A DNA stretch of 5,040 bases from an uncultured Eubacteriales bacterium (lineage in GTDB: Bacteria > Bacillota > Clostridia > Oscillospirales > UMGS1783), in the NCBI GenBank assembly GCA_900555065.1, contig USJY01000134.1, forward strand, positions 1 to 5,040, written 5' to 3'. Below are positions 1 to 5,040 of this stretch, piece by piece (the stretch's first letter is position 1; every line of letters begins with the position of its first letter). The notes beneath the pieces were generated by a model. It was given only the letters and a program-made list of their open reading frames with translations. It made no database searches and had not been told where the DNA came from. Both the position numbers and the translations under genes were made by a program.

Positions 1-2
1 TC

Positions 3-785
3 ACTACCATACAGCCTTCCGAGCTGGCAAAGCTCGCCGTCATAATCGTGCTGGCCTATTATTTCTCCCGCAATTACCAGTACCTGAAAAAGCCCGTCAA
101 AGGCGTTTTGATCCCGTTTCTGATCATCGGCCTTGCTGCGGGACTCGTGCTGCTCGAACCGCATCTTTCCGGCGCGATTCTGATTCTGGCGGTGGGCCTT
201 TGCATGATGATTGTCGCGGGCTGCAACTTTACCCTGCTCAGTGCAACGGGCGTTATAGGCGCCATCGGTCTGTATTTCTTTTCCATGAACACCGACTATA
301 TGCGCCGTCGCATCGAAATCTGGCTGCATCCGGAATCAGACCCGCGCGGCGCCGGCTACCAGACGCTGCAGTCGCTTTACGCGATTGGGTCCGGCGGACT
401 GACCGGGCTTGGGCTCGGTCAGAGCCGGCAGAAGTACCTGTATATCCCGGAGCCGCAGAACGACTTTGTTTTTTCAATCGTGGCCGAAGAACTGGGCTTT
501 ATCGGCTGCCTGATCATCCTGGCGCTGTTCGCCGTGCTGATTTATCGAGGGTTCGTCATCGCCATGCGTTCGGACGATAAATTCGGTTCGTTCATGGTAT
601 TTGGAATCGTCATGCGCGTCGCGGTGCAAGTGCTGCTGAACGTCGCCGTCGTGACGAACGCCATACCGGTAACAGGCATTTCTCTGCCCTTCTTCAGCTC
701 CGGCGGCACGGCGCTTGTAATTTTGCTCTTTGAGATGGGGATCGTGCTGTCGGTGTCACGGCAGTCCAACCTGACCAAAACCTGA
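3..785 (+). CDS. ftsW: SEDS-family peptidoglycan polymerase FtsW/SpoVE, 5'-truncated
   Basis: This is the C-terminal part of a multi-pass membrane glycosyltransferase that polymerises lipid II, working with a class B penicillin-binding protein at the septum (FtsW) or in spore cortex synthesis (SpoVE). The frame is open from the window edge. It starts inside the family motif QPSELAK (about 12-32), so the GTG at 48 is internal and not the true start; the N-terminal half lies outside the window. Visible hallmarks are the GLTGLGLGQSRQKYLYIPEP loop followed by NDFVF and the AEELGFIG helix, and the C-terminal PVTGISLPFFSSGG signature (about 664-705). The Asp at 462-464, in the NDF triplet, matches the position of the catalytic Asp known in FtsW/RodA. 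Several hydrophobic segments alternate with short loops. Position just before murG is where Bacillota carry ftsW or spoVE, which argues against rodA. FtsW and SpoVE cannot be separated from this fragment. Confidence 0.93.
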   Translation, partial: TTIQPSELAKLAVIIVLAYYFSRNYQYLKKPVKGVLIPFLIIGLAAGLVLLEPHLSGAILILAVGLCMMIVAGCNFTLLSATGVIGAIGLYFFSMNTDYMRRRIEIWLHPESDPRGAGYQTLQSLYAIGSGGLTGLGLGQSRQKYLYIPEPQNDFVFSIVAEELGFIGCLIILALFAVLIYRGFVIAMRSDDKFGSFMVFGIVMRVAVQVLLNVAVVTNAIPVTGISLPFFSSGGTALVILLFEMGIVLSVSRQSNLTKT

Positions 786-790
786 GGGGG
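784..790 (+). promoter_or_regulatory. Shine-Dalgarno of murG
   Basis: The purine run GAGGGGG lies six bases before the murG ATG and shares its first bases with the ftsW stop codon TGA (783-785). This supports the ATG at 797 as the start and suggests translational coupling between the two genes. Confidence 0.7.
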
Positions 791-796
791 AACGGC

Positions 797-1927
797 ATGA
801 ATTATGTACTTGCCGGCGGGGGCACCGGCGGACATATCAACCCCGCCATTGCAATTGCCAAGGAAATCCAGAAGCGGGACCCGGCCGCAAAACTGCTGTT
901 TATCGGTACGGACGACGGCATGGAGAGCAGCCTTGTGCCGCGCGAGGGGTTTGACATTGCGTTTATAAAGGTGCGCGGTTTCAGCCGCGCCCATGGCATT
1001 CGCGGCCTGCACCGTAACGCCGCGAACGCGTACATGGCCTTCCGGGCAAGTTTGGAGGCAAAGGGGATTATCAAAAGGTTCGGCGCGGACGTCGTTATCG
1101 GCACCGGCGGGTACGTAAGCGGCCCGGCGGTGCTTGGCGCAAAGTTTGCAGGCGTGCCTTCTGTCGTCCATGAACAGAACGCGTTTGCCGGCGTAACGAC
1201 ACGCATGGTGTCCAAATACGCCGCGCGCGTCCTGCTCTCGTTTGAACGGACGATCGGCCTGCAGGATGCGCGCAATACTGTCGTAACCGGAAACCCGGTC
1301 CGGGAGAGCCTTTTGCTGGCGGACAGGGACGCGGCCCGCGCCAAACTCGGGCTGGACGGTCGGCCCATGATCCTGTCCTACGGCGGCAGCCTGGGCGCGC
1401 GCGAGGTGAATACGGCGATGGCGTATGTGCTGCGGCGTTCCCAGCAGGACGGCCTGTTCCAGCACATACACGCGACAGGGGCGATTGACAAAACGCGGGC
1501 TTTCGGTCTGCTGGAAGAATACGGCGTGCACACCGACGGCAGAGCCGGAATCACCGTGACCGAATATATATATAATATGGATGAATGCATTGCCGCCTGC
1601 GATATGCTCATCTCCCGTTCGGGGGCGATTACGCTCGCGGAGCTGACCTGCCTTGGCAAGCCCGCGATTCTGATTCCGTCGCCGAACGTGACGGAGAACC
1701 ACCAGTACCACAACGCGCGCGTCCTGTGCGATGCAGGGGCCGCCGTCATGATAGAGGAAAAGGACCTGACGGGGGAAAAGCTCTATGAGGCGCTGCTTGA
1801 GATCGCCTGTGACAGCGGCGTAATGCGCGAGATGGGCCGGCGCTCCAAAGGCCTTGCGCACATGCGCGCGGCCGAACGGATTGTCGACGAGATCGAAGCT
1901 GTCTGCAACGCACGGGCAAACGCCTGA
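797..1927 (+). CDS. murG: UDP-N-acetylglucosamine--N-acetylmuramyl-(pentapeptide) pyrophosphoryl-undecaprenol N-acetylglucosamine transferase MurG
   Basis: MurG transfers GlcNAc from UDP-GlcNAc to lipid I, giving lipid II on the cytoplasmic face of the membrane. It is a GT-B fold, family GT28 enzyme. The 376-residue product has the usual length and complete motifs: the N-terminal glycine loop GGGTGGH (residues 7-13), a second glycine loop GTGGYVSGP (102-110), HEQN (125-128), TGNPVR (164-169), the third glycine loop GGSLGA (196-201) opening the donor-binding domain, and the sugar-nucleotide region SRSGAITLAEL (273-283, with Glu282 at the place of the ribose-binding Glu) followed by ENHQYHNA (300-307). 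There is no signal peptide or membrane segment, as expected for a peripheral protein. It starts 11 bases after the ftsW stop, so the two are very likely cotranscribed. Nothing looks damaged. Confidence 0.98.
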   Translation: MNYVLAGGGTGGHINPAIAIAKEIQKRDPAAKLLFIGTDDGMESSLVPREGFDIAFIKVRGFSRAHGIRGLHRNAANAYMAFRASLEAKGIIKRFGADVVIGTGGYVSGPAVLGAKFAGVPSVVHEQNAFAGVTTRMVSKYAARVLLSFERTIGLQDARNTVVTGNPVRESLLLADRDAARAKLGLDGRPMILSYGGSLGAREVNTAMAYVLRRSQQDGLFQHIHATGAIDKTRAFGLLEEYGVHTDGRAGITVTEYIYNMDECIAACDMLISRSGAITLAELTCLGKPAILIPSPNVTENHQYHNARVLCDAGAAVMIEEKDLTGEKLYEALLEIACDSGVMREMGRRSKGLAHMRAAERIVDEIEAVCNARANA

Positions 1928-1949
1928 TATTTTCAGAATACTGACCAAT

Positions 1950-1982
1950 TACACAACTTCCGAAGCCGCGGCATACTATAAA
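1950..1982 (+). promoter_or_regulatory. Possible weak promoter for murA
   Basis: The loop of the inverted repeat carries an AT-rich -10-like stretch, TACTATAAA (1974-1982). TACTAT at 1974-1979 sits 18 bases after TACACA (1950-1955); each hexamer matches the sigma-A consensus at four of six positions. TATAAA at 1977-1982 is a better -10 but has no good -35 at 17 bases. Initiation would fall around 1986-1990, giving a leader without the left arm of the hairpin. This is a weak call on sequence alone. Confidence 0.25.
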
Positions 1983-2005
1983 TTGTAAAAGGCTTTCGGA
2001 GGTTG
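1954..2005 (+). promoter_or_regulatory. Inverted repeat able to hide the murA Shine-Dalgarno
   Basis: Bases 1954-1964 can pair with 1995-2005 (11 pairs, one of them G-U). After a single bulged T at 1994, bases 1965-1967 pair with 1991-1993. The loop is 1968-1990. The right arm contains the murA Shine-Dalgarno GGAGG (1998-2002), so in a read-through mRNA from murG this stem would cover it. No T-run follows the right arm, so it is not a usual terminator. That the structure regulates murA is inference; the pairing is read from the sequence. Confidence 0.5.
1998..2002 (+). promoter_or_regulatory. Shine-Dalgarno of murA
   Basis: GGAGG lies seven bases before the ATG at 2010, which fixes the murA start. 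It lies in the right arm of an inverted repeat (1954-2005). Confidence 0.8.
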
Positions 2006-2009
2006 GGTT

Positions 2010-3278
2010 ATGGGTAAACTTGTAATACAAGGGCAGAACCGGCTGGAAGGGAAACTTTCCGTGCACGGCTCTAAAAACAGCGTTTTGCCGATTCTTGCCG
2101 CGACTGTGGTCGGCAGGGGACAGAGCGTGATAGAGAATTGTCCGGATTTGTCAGACACTGCCGCCGCCTGCGATATTCTGCGGCAGCTGGGCTGCAACGT
2201 CTGGCTGGAAAACGGCGCTGCCATAGTAGAAAACGGCGGTTATGGCAGCAATAAGATCCCGGAAAAGCTGATGCGTAAGATGCGTTCGTCCGTTATGTTC
2301 CTGGGCGCGATTCTGAGCCGTGAAGGCTCCGCAGTCATCAGTTTCCCGGGCGGGTGTGAGCTGGGGCCGAGGCCGATCGACCTACATATCAGCGCACTGT
2401 CCCAGATGGGAGTTAAATTCAAGGAGGAGGGCGGATACCTTTACTGCACCTGTCCGCGGGGTCTGCAGGGCGCGGAAGTCACGCTGTCCATTCCAAGCGT
2501 CGGCGCAACGGAGAATGTCATGCTCGCCGCGGTATGCGCCAAGGGCGATACGGTGATTATCAACGCCGCGCGAGAACCGGAGATTGAGGATCTTGCGAAC
2601 TTCCTCAATAAAATGGGCGCAAAAATATCCGGGGCCGGGAGCGACAGCATGCGTATCAGCGGCGTCAGCGCGCTGCATGGAACCTGCCACACCATCATAC
2701 CCGACCGTATTGTGGCAACCACCTATATCCTGGGCGCGGTTATGGCGGGCGGCCATTGCCGGATTGAGGGAATTAACACAAGGCATATGTCCTCTGTGCT
2801 TGCAGAGCTCAAGGAGATGGATATTCCGCTTAAGATTGAGGACGACAGCGTTACGGTGAAATCCGAAAAGCGGCCGCGTGCGCCGAAGTTGATTCGCACG
2901 GCGTATTACCCGGGCTTCCCGACCGACGCACAGGCGCTGATGATGGCTCTTGCAAGCATTTGCAACGGTTCATCCATGTTTATCGAGACCGTTTTCCAGA
3001 GCCGGTATAAGCATGTGGGCGAACTTGCGCGCATGGGTGCGAATATCCATGTGGAGCAGCGCGTCGCCGTCGTGGACGGCGTAGAGCGGCTTTGGGGGGC
3101 GAACGTGGAGGCGACCGACCTGCGCGGCGGCGCCGCGCTTATGATTGCGGCGCTGGCGGCTGAGGGGACGACCGTAATCGACCGGATCGATCATATCGAC
3201 AGGGGGTACGAACATCCGGAAGTGCTCCTGCGGGAGCTGGGCGCAAATATTCAAAGGATACAGGACGATGAAGTATAG
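2010..3278 (+). CDS. murA: UDP-N-acetylglucosamine 1-carboxyvinyltransferase MurA
   Basis: MurA transfers enolpyruvate from phosphoenolpyruvate to the 3'-OH of UDP-GlcNAc, the first committed step of peptidoglycan synthesis, in the cytosol. It is the target of fosfomycin. The 422-residue product is full length for the family. Landmarks are Lys22-Asn23 in HGSKNSVLP, Arg92 in RKMRSS, the active-site Cys116 in FPGGCELGPRPIDLH with Arg121, Asp306 in YPGFPTD (general base), the RYKHVGELARMGANI stretch (332-346), and Arg398 in DRGYEH. A Cys rather than Asp at position 116 predicts the ordinary fosfomycin-sensitive type, by family knowledge. Many Bacillota carry two MurA paralogues; which one this is cannot be decided here. 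It sits in the position after murG where Bacillus has murB. The gene ends 11 bases inside ftsQ. Confidence 0.98.
   Translation: MGKLVIQGQNRLEGKLSVHGSKNSVLPILAATVVGRGQSVIENCPDLSDTAAACDILRQLGCNVWLENGAAIVENGGYGSNKIPEKLMRKMRSSVMFLGAILSREGSAVISFPGGCELGPRPIDLHISALSQMGVKFKEEGGYLYCTCPRGLQGAEVTLSIPSVGATENVMLAAVCAKGDTVIINAAREPEIEDLANFLNKMGAKISGAGSDSMRISGVSALHGTCHTIIPDRIVATTYILGAVMAGGHCRIEGINTRHMSSVLAELKEMDIPLKIEDDSVTVKSEKRPRAPKLIRTAYYPGFPTDAQALMMALASICNGSSMFIETVFQSRYKHVGELARMGANIHVEQRVAVVDGVERLWGANVEATDLRGGAALMIAALAAEGTTVIDRIDHIDRGYEHPEVLLRELGANIQRIQDDEV
3253..3258 (+). promoter_or_regulatory. Shine-Dalgarno of ftsQ/divIB inside murA
   Basis: AAAGGA lies nine bases before the ATG at 3268, within the last codons of murA. 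It supports the start that overlaps murA by 11 bases, an arrangement typical of translational coupling. Confidence 0.5.
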
Positions 3279-4332
3279 CAAAAAGCAGCTACGGGAAAAA
3301 CAGAAGACGCAGGCGCTGCTGAGCCGGCTTGTACAGGACAGTCAGGGCTTGGCGCGTCCTGCTGCGCCGCCGCAGGAACAGGCGCCGGTACGGGCGCCGA
3401 AGCGAGGGGCGACGAGTGCAAAAAAACCTGCCGCTGCCAAACCGCAGGCGAAAAGCGGACAGGCTGGAAAGAAAACGCTGAAAAAGGCCGCCGCGCCCCG
3501 AAAGGCGGAAAGCAAAAAGCTGCCTAAAAATACTAAAAAAATCCATAAACCCAAGAATCGGGAATCGGCCCTTCAGGATTTCAGGGACATGCCCGCAGTC
3601 AGGCGGAAAAAGCGGAAGCGCAACGCGATTTTATACATAATGATCGTTCTGCTCCTCGTTGGCATCGCGCTCATTTCATCCGTTACCATATTTTTTAACA
3701 TAATTAACATTGAAGTGATCGGCGATTCCAGGTATTCTAAAGATAAGATTGAAAGCGCGTCGGGTATCCTGGAAGGGCAGAATATGTTCCGGCTGGACAA
3801 GTTTGAAATTGAACAGTCCATGGTCAAGCAGTTGCCCTATCTGAAGACCGTCAGCATCAAGCGCAAGCTTCCCGATACACTGGAAATACATGTGGAAGAC
3901 ACTACGGCCGTCGCGGCGGTAAAAACGGCGGCGGGATATGTGCTGATCGACACAGATTCAAAAATGCTGGAGTTGGTCGCTCAACTGCCGGAGACAACCG
4001 TGGAGGTCATCGGCGCGGACCTTGGCAAATATGAGCCTGGCGAGACGGCTGAGTTTGGAAACGAAAGCGCGGCGGAGCTGATCCGGCAGCTGGTTACCGA
4101 GCTCAAAAGCGCAGGTATTTTCGACGGCACAACCTCCATCAACGTGACAAAACGGCACGACCTGTCCATTGTTTACAACAGTGTGATTCAATGTAAACTC
4201 GGCACGGTGAGCGATCTTTCGGTAAAGATCAAGATGATTGCGGAAGTACTGAAGGAAAATCCGCTGGACACCAAGGCGGAAATTGACGCGACAGACGCCA
4301 ACAGGGTCTATTATCGGCCTGAATATAAGTAA
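3268..4332 (+). CDS. divIB: Cell division protein FtsQ/DivIB with long basic N-terminal tail
   Basis: This is a single-pass membrane protein of the divisome. In known systems FtsQ/DivIB binds FtsL and FtsB/DivIC and helps control septal wall synthesis. The 354-residue product has three parts. Residues 1-118 are a cytoplasmic tail rich in Lys, Ala, Pro and Arg, ending in the basic cluster RRKKRKR (112-118). A hydrophobic helix spans about 119-143. The outer part starts with a POTRA domain (about 145-212, from NIINIEVIGDSRYSKDKI to the KRKLPDTLEIHVED strand) and continues with the FtsQ/DivIB beta domain (about 213-350). The order basic tail, one helix, POTRA, beta domain is diagnostic even though overall sequence is poorly conserved. 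The tail is far longer than the roughly 25-30 residues of the E. coli and B. subtilis proteins. The start overlaps murA by 11 bases; the next in-frame ATG (codon 108) would remove almost the whole tail. Confidence 0.92.
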   Translation: MKYSKKQLREKQKTQALLSRLVQDSQGLARPAAPPQEQAPVRAPKRGATSAKKPAAAKPQAKSGQAGKKTLKKAAAPRKAESKKLPKNTKKIHKPKNRESALQDFRDMPAVRRKKRKRNAILYIMIVLLLVGIALISSVTIFFNIINIEVIGDSRYSKDKIESASGILEGQNMFRLDKFEIEQSMVKQLPYLKTVSIKRKLPDTLEIHVEDTTAVAAVKTAAGYVLIDTDSKMLELVAQLPETTVEVIGADLGKYEPGETAEFGNESAAELIRQLVTELKSAGIFDGTTSINVTKRHDLSIVYNSVIQCKLGTVSDLSVKIKMIAEVLKENPLDTKAEIDATDANRVYYRPEYK

Positions 4333-4341
4333 AAATTATGG

Positions 4342-4390
4342 TTTTTTAAGCTTTTTTCCTATCTGCCTATTGAATTATGGCGGAAAAAAA
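4342..4390 (+). promoter_or_regulatory. Phased T/A tracts, UP-like region of the ftsZ promoter
   Basis: Two six-base T runs (4342-4347 and 4352-4357) are spaced by 10 bases, and a seven-base A run (4384-4390) follows about three helical turns later. If transcription starts near 4405, the T runs fall at about -63 to -58 and -53 to -48, where an UP element or a curved DNA segment would act. TTTTTTCC (4352-4359) can also pair with GGAAAAAA (4382-4389) across a 22-base loop. The tracts are directly seen; their function is inference. Confidence 0.35.
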
Positions 4391-4398
4391 TATATGAT
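4370..4398 (+). promoter_or_regulatory. Sigma-A type promoter of ftsZ
   Basis: TTGAAT (4370-4375) matches four of six bases of the -35 consensus and TATGAT (4393-4398) five of six of the -10 consensus, with the ideal 17-base spacer. Initiation is expected near 4405, leaving a leader of about 26 bases that contains the ftsZ Shine-Dalgarno. A second -10-like sequence, TATTAT (4398-4403), overlaps. This would let ftsZ be expressed apart from the upstream operon. Confidence 0.6.
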
Positions 4399-4412
4399 AT
4401 TATAAGTACAGG

Positions 4413-4420
4413 AAAAGGAG
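4413..4420 (+). promoter_or_regulatory. Shine-Dalgarno of ftsZ
   Basis: AAAAGGAG ends ten bases before the ATG at 4431, a slightly long but usable spacing. No nearer in-frame start exists, and the protein from 4431 has the expected FtsZ N-terminus. Confidence 0.75.
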
Positions 4421-4430
4421 TGTCATTTGA

Positions 4431-5039
4431 ATGCCGTTTCAGATTTCCGATGAGCAGAACCAGATTGTTAACATAAAGGTGATTGGCGTCGGCGGCGCAG
4501 GCAATAACGCTGTCAATCGCATGCGGGAAGCCGGGGTCCAGGGCGTAGAGTTTGTCGCGGTCAATACCGACTTACACGTGCTCTATAATTCGTCGGCCAC
4601 CCATAAGATCCAGATCGGGGAAAAGGTGACGCGCGGCATGGGCGCGGGCTCCGATCCCCTCAAGGGCAAGGCCGCGGCGGAAGAAAGCAAGGAACTGATT
4701 GCCGAGGCGCTGCAGGGTACGGATATGGTGTTTATTACGGCGGGTATGGGCGGCGGTACGGGTACCGGCGCTGCTCCCGTTGTTGCGGAAATCGCAAAGA
4801 GCATGGGCATTCTCACTGTCGGTATCGTCACAAAACCCTTTGGGTTTGAGGGCCGGCGCAAAATGCAGACCGCAGAGGCGGGGATAGAGGAGATGAAGGG
4901 CAGGGTGGATTCCCTCGTCGTCATCCCAAACGAACGCCTTAAGCATGTCGTCGACCAGAAAATTACAATGATGAACGCATTTATTTTTGCGGACATGATA
5001 TTTCTCAAGATGATTTTGCAAAAGCCGCTACCGTTGTAA
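4431..5039 (+). CDS. ftsZ: Cell division GTPase FtsZ, 3' part missing or disrupted
   Basis: FtsZ is the tubulin-like GTPase that polymerises into the cytoplasmic Z-ring and recruits the divisome. The N-terminal GTPase domain is clear: the [15 protein letters not shown] nucleotide loop (residues 17-31), [11 protein letters not shown] (41-51), the tubulin signature GGGTGTG (107-113) after [15 protein letters not shown] (134-141), and [20 protein letters not shown] (165-184). Up to Ala187-Asp188 the sequence follows the family. The family then continues with a second Asp and a DVLRQGVQ-like helix, the T7 loop NxDxAD that completes the neighbouring subunit's GTPase site, the C-terminal domain and the tail peptide. 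Here, after base 4994, 14 unrelated residues follow and then a TAA stop at 5037-5039. The product would be 202 residues instead of about 350-400 and should not form a working ring. A fault at a contig end is more likely than a truly broken essential gene. The gene has its own promoter and Shine-Dalgarno. Confidence 0.9.
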   Translation: MPFQISDEQNQIVNIKVIGVGGAGNNAVNRMREAGVQGVEFVAVNTDLHVLYNSSATHKIQIGEKVTRGMGAGSDPLKGKAAAEESKELIAEALQGTDMVFITAGMGGGTGTGAAPVVAEIAKSMGILTVGIVTKPFGFEGRRKMQTAEAGIEEMKGRVDSLVVIPNERLKHVVDQKITMMNAFIFADMIFLKMILQKPLPL

Positions 5040-5040
5040 A

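Noticed and set aside
48..785. GTG at 48 as the start of the first gene
   Set aside because: The frame is open to the window edge and the upstream residues form the conserved SEDS motif QPSELAK, so the gene is cut by the window and does not start there.
1564..1578. AT-rich island with a perfect TATAAT inside murG
   Set aside because: It encodes the expected EYIYNM segment of MurG, and the base run 17 upstream (GAATCA at 1548-1553) is not a -35; no extended -10 TG is present. Probably chance, though a cryptic promoter cannot be ruled out.
542..1948. Long open frame of 468 codons on the minus strand, opposite the end of ftsW and all of murG
   Set aside because: It is a shadow of murG codon usage. 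The plus-strand frame has all MurG motifs, while the minus-strand translation shows no recognisable domain and is rich in Arg, His, Ala and Val as expected from reverse-complemented GC-rich codons.
4334..4380. Direct repeat AATTATGG at 4334-4341 and 4373-4380
   Set aside because: Eight bases in an AT-rich gap is within chance expectation, and the second copy overlaps the -35 region without other symmetry.
4333..4390. Possible intrinsic terminator after ftsQ
   Set aside because: There are T runs, but no GC-rich stem directly before them. The only pairing (TTTTTTCC with GGAAAAAA) is AT-rich with a 22-base loop and is not followed by a T run on the + strand.
4572..5021. Minus-strand open frames of about 140-150 codons opposite ftsZ
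   Set aside because: They lie wholly within the well-recognised FtsZ coding region, have no domain features and no convincing ribosome site; they are antisense shadows.

Overview
The window is a piece of a division and cell wall (dcw) gene cluster. All genes run on the + strand in the order ftsW/spoVE (5' end missing), murG, murA, ftsQ/divIB, ftsZ (3' end missing or damaged). Recognition rests on family motifs read directly from the translations. Base composition is moderately GC-rich inside genes and sharply AT-rich in the two longer intergenic gaps. The low-GC-style Shine-Dalgarno sites, the DivIB-type protein with a Lys-rich cytoplasmic tail, and murA directly after murG all point to a member of the Clostridia (Bacillota), possibly an Oscillospirales/Ruminococcaceae-like gut lineage. 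That placement is inferred; there is no taxonomic marker other than these proteins.

Layout. Positions 3-785 hold the C-terminal part of a SEDS glycan polymerase. After an 11-base gap, 797-1927 is murG. An 82-base gap (1928-2009) contains an inverted repeat that covers the murA ribosome binding site. murA occupies 2010-3278. ftsQ/divIB (3268-4332) overlaps the end of murA by 11 bases. A 98-base AT-rich gap (4333-4430) carries a good sigma-A type promoter with phased T/A tracts. ftsZ starts at 4431. There is no stretch over 300 bases without a gene, and no RNA gene, CRISPR array, insertion sequence or phage gene was seen.

How the genes work together. MurA makes the first committed step from UDP-GlcNAc towards UDP-MurNAc. 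MurG adds GlcNAc to lipid I to give lipid II. The SEDS protein polymerises lipid II into septal or spore-cortex glycan. FtsQ/DivIB is a membrane scaffold of the divisome, and FtsZ is the cytoplasmic ring that organises it.

Most of the window is a conventional housekeeping locus; I do not see an undescribed system. Two points deserve a second look. The ftsZ frame stops matching the FtsZ family after codon 188 and ends in a stop two bases before the window edge, which suggests a sequence or assembly fault or a true break. The murA leader can fold so that its Shine-Dalgarno is hidden, with a -10-like sequence in the loop.
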